Shown here: positions 1 to 8,990 of the stretch, piece after piece
Layout: the number at the start of each line of letters is the position of its first letter
How positions within the stretch are numbered: position 1 is the first letter of the stretch
Origin: Planctomycetota bacterium
GTDB lineage: Bacteria; Planctomycetota; PLA2; JAEUHO01
Direction of reading: 5' to 3'
Assembly: GCA_020631815.1 (NCBI GenBank)
Contig: JACKGW010000009.1
Coordinates: forward strand, 1-64,000
Length of the DNA stretch: 64,000 nucleotides
Made by a program: the position numbers and the translations under genes
The notes under the pieces: generated by a model
Databases searched by the model: none
Seen by the model: the letters and a program-made list of their open reading frames with translations, nothing else
What the model was told of the DNA's origin: nothing

Positions 1-334
1 CGCCCAGCGTCTGCTCGTCCACGCCGTACGTGCGCAACGTGAGGCGATCTCCGCGACGCTGGAGCTCGAGGACGTGGCTGCCGCGCGAGAGGTAGAAGCG
101 AGCCGTCTCTACCGGGCCGCTGCCCGGGGGCGGGCCGATCTCGAGATGTTGGGGCGCGCGCCGCTCCCACTCGGCCTCCCACAGCTCGATCTCCGCGTCC
201 GGCGCCCAGTCGCGGATCAGGTCCAAGCGCGCGGCGCTCGTGCCGCGTGGCCCCCACAGGGTGATGGCCACGACCGCACCGAGGAGGGCGGCGAGGGCCA
301 AGGCTGCCCATCGCGCTCCGCGCGAACCACTCAC
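1..334 (-). CDS. Partial membrane-anchored hypothetical protein (5' part only)
   Basis: The frame begins with GTG at 334, whose last bases overlap the TGA of the upstream hydrolase gene (GTGA), and stays open to the window edge, so about 111 residues are visible. The N-terminus carries a short positive stretch and one hydrophobic segment (roughly residues 9-25) ending in LWGPRG, which suggests a signal anchor with the rest outside the membrane. The visible remainder is polar and rich in Glu, Arg and Trp, and I recognise no family. The four-base overlap indicates translational coupling with the hydrolase, so the two may work together in the envelope. Function unknown; existence is well supported by the overlap and the GC-rich third positions. 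Confidence 0.7.
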   Translation of the reverse strand, partial: MSGSRGARWAALALAALLGAVVAITLWGPRGTSAARLDLIRDWAPDAEIELWEAEWERRAPQHLEIGPPPGSGPVETARFYLSRGSHVLELQRRGDRLTLRTYGVDEQTLG

Positions 335-1494
335 GGGTCGACCTCATCGAGGAAGTTGTCGACGTCGACCACGTGTGCCCAGCGCTCGGCGAGCGTGGAG
401 GAGCCGATGTCGGCGTGCCCCACCAGCGAGCTCTCCAGCACGTGGGCGCGCGGCAGATGCGCGGCCAGGTCGTGCATGTGCTGGATCGGGATCAGGCGAT
501 CCGTGCGCCCGTGGATGAGGTACACGGGCACGTCCGCAAGAACATCGAGCTCCTCGACGTGCTGCGCGAGCGAGAGCGGCGCGAGGCGCGCCCAGGCGGC
601 GTCGCGGACGCGCTCGCCCCACCCGGGCGAAGCGTTGGCGTCGACCGCAAAGGCCGCGAACGCGAGGGCCTCCTCGTCGTCGGTGCCCGGCGCCCCGACA
701 GGGACGAAGGCCGCAGCGAGCCAGGCCTGCACGGCGCGATGGACCTCGGGCCGCGAGCCGAACAGCTCTCCGGCCGCGGCTTGGAGCACCGCGTGCCTGG
801 CGAACGCGTGATCGTCGCGGTCCGCCTGGCTGGCATCGGGCGGAGGAGCGCCCGCCCACGCGGCCAGCAGCGGCTCGAGATCGAAAGGCACACCCAGCAG
901 CAGGATGGCTCGCGGGGCCGGGGCCCCGTCCCGCACCGCATGCGCGACGGCGCGGAGCAGGAGCGAGCCGCCCAGGCTCACGCCCACCGCCCCGGCATGG
1001 GCGCGGTCGGCCTCCTCGGGCGCCTCGCCGGCCACGACCAGCCGCCGCCACTCACGCGCGAGGTCCGCGACGTCGGGCGCCCGGTCCCCGGGCCAGCGCA
1101 GGCTGGCCACCTCCGGCGCCAGCACGAAGAAGCCCCCGCGGGAGAACGCGTGCACGGCCCTCTGGATCCGCTCGTCGCCGAGACCGTCTTCCGTCAGGCC
1201 GTGGACGAACAGCAGTCCGGGCAGCTGACCCGCCTTACCCCGGGGCTTGCCGAACCGGGCGATCCACGCCTTGGGGGCCCACGGGCCAGCGCCCTCCTCG
1301 GGGCCCAGCGGTACGGCGAAGATGGTCCGTGCCGCGACGTCCACGGCGCCCTCGCCGTTCAGGTCCATCCAGAGGCGGATGGCGCGCCAGCGCGGGACGA
1401 GCACGACCGCCGCGGTGGCCACCAGCACCACCAGCAAGAGCAGGGCGCCCCGGACGATGCGTCGACGGCGCCGCGGGGGCGGGGCCTCCGGCAT
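331..1494 (-). CDS. Membrane-anchored alpha/beta hydrolase
   Basis: 387 residues. After an Arg-rich start (RRRRR) comes a single hydrophobic segment at about residues 15-34, consistent with an N-terminal membrane anchor. The soluble part has an alpha/beta-hydrolase pattern: LLFVHGL near the oxyanion strand, the nucleophile elbow GVSLGG, a late acid in GRTDRLIP, and a His in GHADIG. These are the Ser-Asp-His triad positions of the esterase/dienelactone-hydrolase-like group. Substrate cannot be told from sequence. It sits upstream of, and overlaps by four bases, the truncated gene at 1-334. The ATG start at 1494 places the Arg cluster directly before the hydrophobic segment, as expected for an anchor. 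Confidence 0.8.
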   Translation of the reverse strand: MPEAPPPRRRRRIVRGALLLLVVLVATAAVVLVPRWRAIRLWMDLNGEGAVDVAARTIFAVPLGPEEGAGPWAPKAWIARFGKPRGKAGQLPGLLFVHGLTEDGLGDERIQRAVHAFSRGGFFVLAPEVASLRWPGDRAPDVADLAREWRRLVVAGEAPEEADRAHAGAVGVSLGGSLLLRAVAHAVRDGAPAPRAILLLGVPFDLEPLLAAWAGAPPPDASQADRDDHAFARHAVLQAAAGELFGSRPEVHRAVQAWLAAAFVPVGAPGTDDEEALAFAAFAVDANASPGWGERVRDAAWARLAPLSLAQHVEELDVLADVPVYLIHGRTDRLIPIQHMHDLAAHLPRAHVLESSLVGHADIGSSTLAERWAHVVDVDNFLDEVDP

Positions 1495-1536
1495 GCGCGC
1501 AGTCTACGCGCCCCGCCCCGACGCCACAGCGCCCCC

Positions 1537-1564
1537 TTGACCAGGGCGGCCGACCGACTACCCT
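1537..1564 (+). promoter_or_regulatory. Possible sigma70-like promoter for tRNA-Leu
   Basis: TTGACC at 1537-1542 and TACCCT at 1559-1564 are separated by 16 bases, with the tRNA 5' end 13 bases after the second box. The -35 box matches TTGACA at five of six positions; the -10 box is weak (three of six). The placement in front of a stable RNA gene is the main argument. Confidence 0.35.
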
Positions 1565-1577
1565 CCCCGCACCACGC

Positions 1578-1665
1578 GCCGAAGTGGCGGAATTGGCAGA
1601 CGCGCTAGGTTCAGGACCTAGTGGGAGTTACTCCCTTGTGGGTTCGAGTCCCACCTTCGGCACCA
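1578..1665 (+). tRNA. tRNA-Leu (anticodon CAG)
   Basis: The 5' arm GCCGAAG pairs with CTTCGGC near the 3' end, followed by A and an encoded CCA. The anticodon stem CTAGG/CCTAG encloses the loop TTCAGGA, giving anticodon CAG, which reads CUG, the dominant leucine codon in this GC-rich sequence. A long class II variable arm (GGGAG..CTCCC) and the T arm GTGGG-TTCGAGT-CCCAC are present, as expected for tRNA-Leu. The encoded CCA means the 3' end needs no CCA addition. No integrase or duplicated 3' end is visible, so there is no sign that it serves as an attachment site. Confidence 0.97.
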
Positions 1666-1759
1666 TGCACCTCTGTTGTTGCTCCTCCCTCGTGCGGCGT
1701 GCTGGTCCGGGGCCCCGCTTCGTCGTGATGGCTCCGCGCGACCCTTCAGGTGCGCGCCC

Positions 1760-4700
1760 ATGAGCCAGGACTTCCTCCCGAGCCCGCTCCCGCCGGTAGC
1801 GCGTGCCGACGCCGCGCGGCTGCTCCACCGCTCGCGGGCCCTCTCGCGAAGGGCCCGGCGCGGCGAGGACGTGAGCGCGGCAGGTGAGCAGCTGGCCGCG
1901 GCCTGGGCCGAGGCGGCCGCACGGCACGAGCAGCGCGCCGCTCTCGCCCTGCGACTCGACGTGCCGCCCGAGCTACCCGTTGCCGCGCACGCCGACGAGC
2001 TGATCGACCTGTTCCGGCGCGAGCGCGTGTTCGTCGTGTGTGGCGAGACCGGGTCCGGCAAGACGACCCAGCTGCCCAAGCTCGCCCTGGCTGCCGGTCG
2101 CGGCCTCGCCGGACGGATCGGCCATACGCAGCCGCGGCGCATCGCGGCGCGGAGCGTGGCACGCCGCATTGCGGAGGAGCTGGGTCCCGACGGCCCCAAG
2201 GCGGTGGGCCACACCGTGCGCTTCCACGACACGGCGCCCCCCACCTGCCGGATCCAGGTGATGACCGACGGCATCCTGCTCGCGGCAACGCGGCGCGATC
2301 CGGATCTCCTGGCCTACGACACGATCCTGCTCGACGAAGCGCATGAGCGCAGCCTCAACATCGACTTCCTCCTGGGCTACGTGCGACGTCTCATCGAGCG
2401 ACGCGATGACCTCTGCGTGGTCATCACGTCGGCCACGCTCGACACCGAGCGCTTTGCGCAGCACTTCGACGGCGCCCCCGTGGTCGAAGTCTCCGGGCGC
2501 ACCTATCCCGTGGAGGTGCGCTGGCGTCCGCCGGGCACCGACGAGAACGGCGACCCGGTCGAGCTCGAGCGGGCCGTGGCCGCGGCGGTTCGCGAGCTGC
2601 TGCACGAGGGCCCCGGCGACATCCTCGTGTTCCTGGCCACGGCGCGAGAGATCGCCGAAGTCGGCGCCCACCTGGCCGAGCAGGACCTGGGCCCCGTCGA
2701 TGTGATGCCGCTGTATGCCCGTCTGCCCGTCGAGCAACAAGATCGCGTGTTCGCTCCTGCTGCCCGGCGACGCATCGTGCTCTCCACGAACGTCGCGGAG
2801 ACCAGCCTCACGGTCCCGGGCATCCACTACGTGGTGGACACGGGTCGCGCGCGCGTACGTCGCTACAGCCCGCACCTGCGCGTCCAGCGACTGCCCATCG
2901 AGGCCATCAGCCAGGACAGCGCCGCGCAGCGCGCCGGACGCTGTGGTCGCGTGGCCGACGGCGTCTGCATCCGGCTGTACGACGAGGACGACTTCGAGCG
3001 CCGCGACCGCCACACCGCCCCGGAGCTGCTACGCAGCAACCTGGCCGGCGTGATCCTGGACATGAAGGCGTTGCGGCTCGGCGCCGTGGAGGCGTTCCCG
3101 TTCCTGGACCCGCCGCGCCCCAAGGCCGTGCGCGAGGGCTACCGCACCCTGTTCGAGCTGGCCGCCGTGGACGAGGATGGTCGCCTCACCGACACGGGAC
3201 GCACGCTCTCGCGCTTGCCCTTGGACCCGCGCTTGGCGCGGCTGCTCCTGGAAGGGCAGCGTCTGAGCTGTGCCGACGCGCTGCGCATCGTCGTCGCCGC
3301 CCTCGGCGCCGGCGACCCGCGCGAGCGCCCCGCCGAGGACACGGGGACGGCCGACCGCGCCCACGCCCGCTTCCTCGATCCGGCCTCCGACGTCATGACG
3401 CTCCTCAAGCTCCACGATCACTGTTCGCGCGAAGAAGCCGCACGCAGCGGTCGCGGGTTCCGCGGCTGGTGCCGTGACCACCATCTGCGCTTCACGCGCT
3501 GGCGCGAGTGGAACGACGTCGTTCGCCAGCTGCGCGACATGACGCGACAAGGCGACGAAGACGGCCCGGATGCCCGGAATCCGGACCGCATCCACCGCGC
3601 CTTGGTCCCAGGCATGCTCTCGCACGTCGCCATGCGCGGGGAGGGCCACGCCTACCACGGCACCCACGACTCCACCGTGTGGCTCTGGCCGGGCAGCGTC
3701 CTGTTCCGCGAGCGCCCCCCGTGGATCGTGTCGCTGGAGCGCGTGGAGACGAGCCGCGTGTACGCGCGCATGGTCGCACCTGTTCGCCGCGACTGGGTCG
3801 AGCCCTACGCGGACCACCTGGTCAAGCGCGCGTACCGCGACGCGCACTGGAGCGAGCGCCACGGGCACGTCTACGCGTACGAGCGTGTCACGCTGGACGG
3901 GCTCGTGCTGGAGCCGCGCCGGCGCGTGCACTACGGGCCCATCCATCCGCGGCGCGCGCGGGAGATCTTCCTGCGCCACGCCTTGGTCCATGGACGCTAC
4001 CGGTCGCGCGCCGCGTGGCGACGCAACAACGAGCGCGTCCTCGAGGACGTTCGCGGCTGGCAGGCACGGCTTCGACGCACCGATCTCGAGCTCGATGCCG
4101 ACGATCGCTTCGCCTTCTTCGACGCACGCGTCCCGGCGGAGGTGACGGGCTCCACGTCGTTCGAGCGCTGGCGCGCCGTGGCCGAGCGCGACAACGCGCG
4201 CGTCCTCTTCTTGGACCTCGAGGCGCTGCTGGGCGAGCCGCTTCCCGACGACCCCTCCGCGTGGCCGGACTCCATCCTCGTGGACGGTGTCCTGCTCGAG
4301 CTGCGCTATCGCCTGGCGCCAGGCGAAGAGTCGGACGGCATCACGGTGCGCGTCCCCTTGGCCGCGCTGGGCCGCGTGCGTGCGGAGCGCTTGGAGTGGC
4401 TCGTGCCCGGCTGGGTGACGTTGAAGGTCGAGGGCCTCCTGCGCACGTTGCCGAAGGCGCTGCGCCGGCCTCTGGTCCCGCTGCCGGAGACGGCAGCCCA
4501 GCTGGCCCGCGAGCTGGCGTTCGGCCAAGGCAGCCTGCGCGTCGCCCTCGTGCACGCCCTGGGCAACCGCGCGGGCCGCGCGCTGCGCGCCCGCGACTTC
4601 GTACCCGAGCAGCTGCCGCCGCACCTGCTCGCGCGCATCGAGGTGCTCGACGAACACGGCGCGGTCTTGGCGAGCGGTCGCGACCTCGAGGCCGTGCGCC

Positions 4701-5623
4701 GCGAGGTGCGTGCCCGCCGCGGCGCGGTGTTGGCCGAGGCGGATCGGGAGGCGGAGGCCCGCGCCTCGCGCACCTGGGCCTTCGGCGATCTCCCGGACGC
4801 CGTGGAGGTGGACCACGGCGGCTTCCACATGCGCGCGCGCCCCGTGCTCGTCGACGGCGGCGACGTGGTTCGCTTGGCGCACGTCGACCCGGGCGCGCGA
4901 GCCGACCGCCTCCACCGCCGCGGCGTACGTCGCCTGCTCGCCCTGGACAGCGGCGTCAGCATCCGTCGTCGCCTGGAGGCGCATCCGTCGTGGTCACGCC
5001 TGTCGCGCCTGCAGCGCACGCGGGGGACGCCGCAGCAGCTGGCGCGCGAGATCGTCGATCTCGTGCTGGACCGGGCCGCCAACCTGGAGCGTGCGGTCCC
5101 GCGGGACGAAGCGTCGTTCGTACGCGTACGCGAGGCCGTGCGGCGCGGTAGCGCAGCCGCCCTCGAGGAGTCGATCCACCTCGTCGAAGCGATTCTCGAG
5201 CGCTACGACGCCGTGGCCCGCAAGCTCATGATGAGCCCTCCGCCCGGCTACGAGGCACCTGTCGACGACATGATCCGCCAGCTGGCCCGCCTGGTCGAAG
5301 AGGACGTCTTCGCCTCCACGTCCTGGCAGCACCTGACACGCGTGCCCCGCTACCTCGACGCCATCGATGCCCGGCTGCAGCGCATCGGTCACGGCGGCCT
5401 GGCCACGGACCGCCGCCAGCAAGCCCGCTTGGACCCCTGGCTGCAGCGCTGGCGGGAAGCGGAGGTCCTGGCCGAGGAGGAGGGCCTGGACGATCCTGCC
5501 CTGGATACGCTGCGCTGGGCCCTGGAGGAGTGGCGCGTCGCGTTGTTCGCCCAGGAGCTCGGCACGGCCGGCCGCATCTCCGAGGCGCGTCTGGACGAGA
5601 TCTGGGAGGCACGCCTTGTCTGA
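1760..5623 (+). CDS. hrpA: ATP-dependent DEAH-box RNA helicase HrpA
   Basis: 1287 residues, close to the ~1300 of Escherichia coli HrpA. Helicase core: Walker A GETGSGKTT from residue 95, TQPRRIAARSVA (motif Ia), DEAH at 192-195, SAT at 224-226, then NVAETSLTVPG and QRAGRCGR (motifs V and VI). A helicase-associated region and a long C-terminal domain typical of bacterial HrpA follow (for example SHVAMRGEGHAYHGTHDS and the later KLMMSPPPGYEAPVDDM). The family unwinds RNA and in E. coli rescues stalled or collided ribosomes. I chose ATG 1760; the frame is open further upstream to 1676, but that stretch falls immediately after the tRNA and resembles no N-terminus. The stop overlaps the TTG start of the following MutS-like gene. 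Confidence 0.93.
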   Translation: MSQDFLPSPLPPVARADAARLLHRSRALSRRARRGEDVSAAGEQLAAAWAEAAARHEQRAALALRLDVPPELPVAAHADELIDLFRRERVFVVCGETGSGKTTQLPKLALAAGRGLAGRIGHTQPRRIAARSVARRIAEELGPDGPKAVGHTVRFHDTAPPTCRIQVMTDGILLAATRRDPDLLAYDTILLDEAHERSLNIDFLLGYVRRLIERRDDLCVVITSATLDTERFAQHFDGAPVVEVSGRTYPVEVRWRPPGTDENGDPVELERAVAAAVRELLHEGPGDILVFLATAREIAEVGAHLAEQDLGPVDVMPLYARLPVEQQDRVFAPAARRRIVLSTNVAETSLTVPGIHYVVDTGRARVRRYSPHLRVQRLPIEAISQDSAAQRAGRCGRVADGVCIRLYDEDDFERRDRHTAPELLRSNLAGVILDMKALRLGAVEAFPFLDPPRPKAVREGYRTLFELAAVDEDGRLTDTGRTLSRLPLDPRLARLLLEGQRLSCADALRIVVAALGAGDPRERPAEDTGTADRAHARFLDPASDVMTLLKLHDHCSREEAARSGRGFRGWCRDHHLRFTRWREWNDVVRQLRDMTRQGDEDGPDARNPDRIHRALVPGMLSHVAMRGEGHAYHGTHDSTVWLWPGSVLFRERPPWIVSLERVETSRVYARMVAPVRRDWVEPYADHLVKRAYRDAHWSERHGHVYAYERVTLDGLVLEPRRRVHYGPIHPRRAREIFLRHALVHGRYRSRAAWRRNNERVLEDVRGWQARLRRTDLELDADDRFAFFDARVPAEVTGSTSFERWRAVAERDNARVLFLDLEALLGEPLPDDPSAWPDSILVDGVLLELRYRLAPGEESDGITVRVPLAALGRVRAERLEWLVPGWVTLKVEGLLRTLPKALRRPLVPLPETAAQLARELAFGQGSLRVALVHALGNRAGRALRARDFVPEQLPPHLLARIEVLDEHGAVLASGRDLEAVRREVRARRGAVLAEADREAEARASRTWAFGDLPDAVEVDHGGFHMRARPVLVDGGDVVRLAHVDPGARADRLHRRGVRRLLALDSGVSIRRRLEAHPSWSRLSRLQRTRGTPQQLAREIVDLVLDRAANLERAVPRDEASFVRVREAVRRGSAAALEESIHLVEAILERYDAVARKLMMSPPPGYEAPVDDMIRQLARLVEEDVFASTSWQHLTRVPRYLDAIDARLQRIGHGGLATDRRQQARLDPWLQRWREAEVLAEEEGLDDPALDTLRWALEEWRVALFAQELGTAGRISEARLDEIWEARLV

Positions 5624-7421
5624 CGCCGCTCGCCCTTCGACCCGCGAGGCCGTGCGCGACGACGCGCTCGCCCGCCGCGAGCGGGCTGAGGTCGATCGTG
5701 CCTCGGCGGAGGCCCGCGCGGCGCGTCTCGGGACGCTACGTGTCGTGACCTTCGCGCTGGCCGTTGCGGCCGGTCTGCTCGTGCCCGCGCCGTGGACGCT
5801 CCCCGCCGTGTTCCTGGCACTTGCAGGCTTCGCGGCGCTCATCGTGGCGAGCGGTCGGGTAGGCGCCGCGGAGCGCGCGGCCGCTGCGCGCATGCTGCAC
5901 GCGGACCACGTCCTCGCGCGCGTGGCCGGTGAGGTGCCCGAGGGTGCCTTCGATGCGACGCCCCTGCTCCAGGCCGCATGGCGGGAAACGGCGCAGGCAC
6001 TGCACGTCGCGGGTCCGCGCGGCCTCCTCGCGCGCCTGGGGCGACCGCGTACGCATCGCGGTGCCCAGGAGCTTGTCGCGCTCGCCATGACGTCGCCGAC
6101 AGCCGAGGAGCGCAGCGAACGACAGCAGCGCACCGACCGCCTGGCTGCGGAACCCGACCTGCTCGAGACGTGGGCCGTGACGGCCTCGGACGCCCCGCAG
6201 GCGCTAGGCGAGGACCGTGTGGCCACGTGGGTCGGTGCGCCTCGCCGCGCGCTCGACGGCCCCTGGCGAGTCGCCGTCGAGATCGCCTGCGTGGTCGACG
6301 TGGCCTTGGTCGTGGCCTGGTTCGCCGATGCGCCGACGGGCTTCCTCGGCGCCTTGGGCGGCATGGTGCTGCACCACCTGGTCTGGCGTCCGCGGGCCCG
6401 CCACGTCACGCAAGCGCTCGCCGCGTCGGAGGCCCCCGCCCGCGAGCTGTCGCTTGCCTCCCGCCTGGCTCCTCTGGTCGCGGAGCGACCCGACCTGGTA
6501 GGCGCCGACGTCGCCGAGCGGATGCGGCACGAGGGCACGGAGGCCTCGCGACTCGGACGACTGGCCGGCTGGGTGGAGAGCCTGCGCAACCCGTTCGCGC
6601 TGCCCTTCGTGTGGATCACGGGCAGCGGCACGCGTCTGGCCCGACGCCTCGAGCGCTGGCGCGCGGAACGCGGTCAGGCGGCGCTCGCGTGGCTGGCCGA
6701 GCTGGGCGCGTTCGACGCCACGACCGCCGTCGCCACCTACGCGCGGGAGCATCCGGAGGACGCCTGGGCCGAGCCCGGTGCGACGCGGCCCGCGCGCTTG
6801 GAGGCGCGAGGCGTGCGGCACCCCCTCCTGCCGCACGAGAGCAGCGTGGCCAACGACATCGTGCTCGGCGCCCCCGACCCGTCCGTGCTCGTCGTGAGCG
6901 GTGCCAACATGGCCGGGAAGAGCACGTGGCTGCGGGCCTTGGGCCTCAACGAAGTCCTGGCGCGGCTCGGCGCGCCCGTCGCGGCGGCGGCGTGGCACGG
7001 AGGCCCCTTCGGGCTGGGTACCTCGCTGGGCGTGGACGACGACCTGCTCGCGGGCGTCTCACGCTTCCAGGCGGAGGTGGTGCGCACGGCCCTGCTCGTG
7101 CGCGAAGCCCGCGAGCATGCGCCCTATCTCGCCCTGCTCGACGAGCTGTTCGGCGGTACCACGTCGGAAGACCGCGTCGTGGGTGCAACCGCCGTCGTGG
7201 AGCACTTGCTGGCCGCGGGCGCCCTGGCCCTCGTCACGACGCACGACCTCGCGCTCACGCACCTGGCCGACGACGAGCCCCGCGTGGGCAACGTGCACTT
7301 CGCCGCCGACGTGACCGACGGGCAGCTTCACTTCGACCACCGGGTGCGGCCCGGGGTCGTCAGCGGCTCGAGCGCCCGCGCCCTGCTGCAGGCCGCGGGC
7401 CTGCTCCCCGCGGACGCGTAG
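5616..7421 (+). CDS. Membrane-tethered MutS-like ATPase (domain V family)
   Basis: 601 residues from TTG 5616, which overlaps the hrpA stop. The C-terminal third is a MutS domain V ATPase: Walker A GANMAGKST at 429-437, ALLDELFGGT with Asp509-Glu510 as Walker B, and VTTHD as the switch His region. Instead of MutS domains I-III the N-terminal half has hydrophobic hairpins at about residues 38-78 and 219-258, so the ATPase is probably membrane-tethered. This short membrane MutS-like family is known but poorly understood, and a role in mismatch repair should not be assumed. The gene is translationally coupled to hrpA and its 3' end overlaps convergent fpg by 62 bases. Confidence 0.85.
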   Translation: MSDAARPSTREAVRDDALARRERAEVDRASAEARAARLGTLRVVTFALAVAAGLLVPAPWTLPAVFLALAGFAALIVASGRVGAAERAAAARMLHADHVLARVAGEVPEGAFDATPLLQAAWRETAQALHVAGPRGLLARLGRPRTHRGAQELVALAMTSPTAEERSERQQRTDRLAAEPDLLETWAVTASDAPQALGEDRVATWVGAPRRALDGPWRVAVEIACVVDVALVVAWFADAPTGFLGALGGMVLHHLVWRPRARHVTQALAASEAPARELSLASRLAPLVAERPDLVGADVAERMRHEGTEASRLGRLAGWVESLRNPFALPFVWITGSGTRLARRLERWRAERGQAALAWLAELGAFDATTAVATYAREHPEDAWAEPGATRPARLEARGVRHPLLPHESSVANDIVLGAPDPSVLVVSGANMAGKSTWLRALGLNEVLARLGAPVAAAAWHGGPFGLGTSLGVDDDLLAGVSRFQAEVVRTALLVREAREHAPYLALLDELFGGTTSEDRVVGATAVVEHLLAAGALALVTTHDLALTHLADDEPRVGNVHFAADVTDGQLHFDHRVRPGVVSGSSARALLQAAGLLPADA

Positions 7422-8262
7422 ACCGCGCCCGAGGGCGGCGCTGGCACGTCGGGCAGACGTGCGTTCCGCGGCCCGCCACGACCAGGCGACGCACGGGTGT
7501 CCCGCACGTCGTGCAGGCTTCGCCCTCGCGCCCGTACACGCGCAGCCGCTCCTGGTAGCTGCCGGGTCGACCGTCCGGCGTCCGGTAGAAGACGTCGAAG
7601 CTGGAGCCCTCCGCCTCGAGAGCTGCAGAGAGCACCTCGACGATGGCCGTGCGCAAGCGGGCCCGGTCGGGGGCGCGAAGCGTCGCTACGGAACGCAGCG
7701 GATGCAGACGCGCGCGGTGCAAGGCCTCGTCGACGTAGATGTTGCCGAGCCCTGCGATGACGCGGGGGTCGAGCAGCGTCGCCTTCAAGCTCCCGCGGCG
7801 CCCGCCCAGGCACGCGGCAAAGGCATCGTCCGTGAAGGTGGGCTCCAGGGGCTCGGGGCCGATGTCGGCCAGCCGCTGCGCCGGATCGTCCACCACTTCG
7901 AGACGGCCGAACTTGCGCACGTCCACGAAGCGCAGCGACGTGCCATCGGTAAAGAGCAGCGCCGCCCGCTCCCAGGGCAGCGGCGGGTCCGCGGCAGGCT
8001 GGACCTCCAAGCGGCCGCTCATGCGCAAGTGCCCCAGCAACGCTTGGGCAGGTCGCGTTGCCGAGGGCAGGCCCAGCGTGAACCACTTGGCCCGGCGCTC
8101 CATGGACCGGATCTCGAGACCGCGCAGGCGACGCGCGAAGGCCGCGGGACCGAGCTCGCCGACCGTACGCGGCCACGCCACGCGCGCGCTGGCGATGCGG
8201 CGTCCCACCACATGGGGCCGCACGGCACGCACGACGGTCTCGACCTCGGGCAGCTCGGGCAT
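7360..8262 (-). CDS. mutM: Formamidopyrimidine-DNA glycosylase (Fpg/MutM)
   Basis: 300 residues. It begins PELPEVETV, with the catalytic Pro2 and Glu3 of the Fpg/Nei family after Met removal. The helix-two-turn-helix region (VIAGLGNIYVDEAL) is intact and the C-terminal zinc finger has its four cysteines (CTTC and CPTC, 16 residues apart). Fpg removes 8-oxoguanine and formamidopyrimidines and nicks the resulting abasic site. A basic tail of about 28 residues follows the zinc finger; this tail is encoded in the 62-base convergent overlap with the MutS-like gene, so the extension may be an accident of that overlap. Nearby hrpA and a MutS-like ATPase make a nucleic-acid-maintenance neighbourhood, though fpg is on the opposite strand. 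Confidence 0.96.
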   Translation of the reverse strand: MPELPEVETVVRAVRPHVVGRRIASARVAWPRTVGELGPAAFARRLRGLEIRSMERRAKWFTLGLPSATRPAQALLGHLRMSGRLEVQPAADPPLPWERAALLFTDGTSLRFVDVRKFGRLEVVDDPAQRLADIGPEPLEPTFTDDAFAACLGGRRGSLKATLLDPRVIAGLGNIYVDEALHRARLHPLRSVATLRAPDRARLRTAIVEVLSAALEAEGSSFDVFYRTPDGRPGSYQERLRVYGREGEACTTCGTPVRRLVVAGRGTHVCPTCQRRPRARSTRPRGAGPRPAAGRGRSSR

Positions 8263-8438
8263 GTGCAGAGGTCTACCTGCAGGGGGGCGCGGATCCAGCC
8301 CGCGACTGGTCCGGTCGATGGGGAGTCATGCGCCCTTCCGCCCCCACCCGAACACCGCGTCCCGCGGGGCCTCGAAACGGGGCCCCCGCTGCAATTCGTG
8401 CGAAAGTTCGCGCCCCGAGGCACCCAGGAGCACCGGTC

Positions 8439-8984
8439 ATGGCCCGCACGCCCCGTCGGCCCGCCCCGCCGCGCATGCCCTGGAGCGACCCGCGGCGTTG
8501 GGCTTGGATCAACGCCTTCGGGTTCGCGATCTCGGTCTTCCTGGCGTTGTTCCTGCTGCTGGTGCTCGTGCGGACGGTCATGCCCAAGGCGGACGCGCTC
8601 GAGGCCGACGTCCCGATGGTCTACATCGTCGCCAGCCTGCTGACGTGCCTCGGCACCGTGGCCCTGGCCGCGTACGTCGTGTTCGGCCTGATGGCGCGTG
8701 GTGCCGACCTGGGGAGCGTGCACGCGCGACACGTGATCGTGCTCTGGAGCGCGATCGGCTTGGCCTTCGCCTTGGTGCAGCTGGTGGTGCTGGCCCGCTT
8801 CGGCGCCGGCACGCGCATCCCGAACGTCGCCAGCTGGGCGTCCAGCATGTACTGGAGCTCGGGCGTCGTCGCCCTGCCCGGCTTCGCCCTGATGACCTGG
8901 GTCAACGCCGCGCACCGCGACGGGGATGAGGACGAGGACGAACACCACGACCTCGACGACGAGGCGTGGGACGACGAAGCCTGA
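8439..8984 (+). CDS. Small four-helix membrane protein, unknown
   Basis: 181 residues from ATG 8439, preceded by AGGAG eight bases upstream; an in-frame upstream extension to 8328 lacks such a site. Four hydrophobic segments are readable: INAFGFAISVFLALFLLLVLV, PMVYIVASLLTCLGTVALAAYVV, VIVLWSAIGLAFALVQLVVL and a shorter one around SSGVVALPGFALM. The tail is strongly acidic (DEDEDEHHDLDDEAWDDEA). I recognise no family or catalytic motif. Its start is 176 bases from the divergent fpg start, and its end lies close to the convergent pmbA stop. Function unknown. Confidence 0.8.
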   Translation: MARTPRRPAPPRMPWSDPRRWAWINAFGFAISVFLALFLLLVLVRTVMPKADALEADVPMVYIVASLLTCLGTVALAAYVVFGLMARGADLGSVHARHVIVLWSAIGLAFALVQLVVLARFGAGTRIPNVASWASSMYWSSGVVALPGFALMTWVNAAHRDGDEDEDEHHDLDDEAWDDEA

Positions 8985-8990
8985 CCTGCG

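Noticed and set aside
1578..1665. tRNA-Leu as an integration site for a mobile element
   Set aside because: No integrase, no repeated 3' end and no change in composition next to it.
3029..4984. Long minus-strand open frame inside hrpA
   Set aside because: It is a shadow of the hrpA frame; hrpA motifs run continuously on the plus strand.
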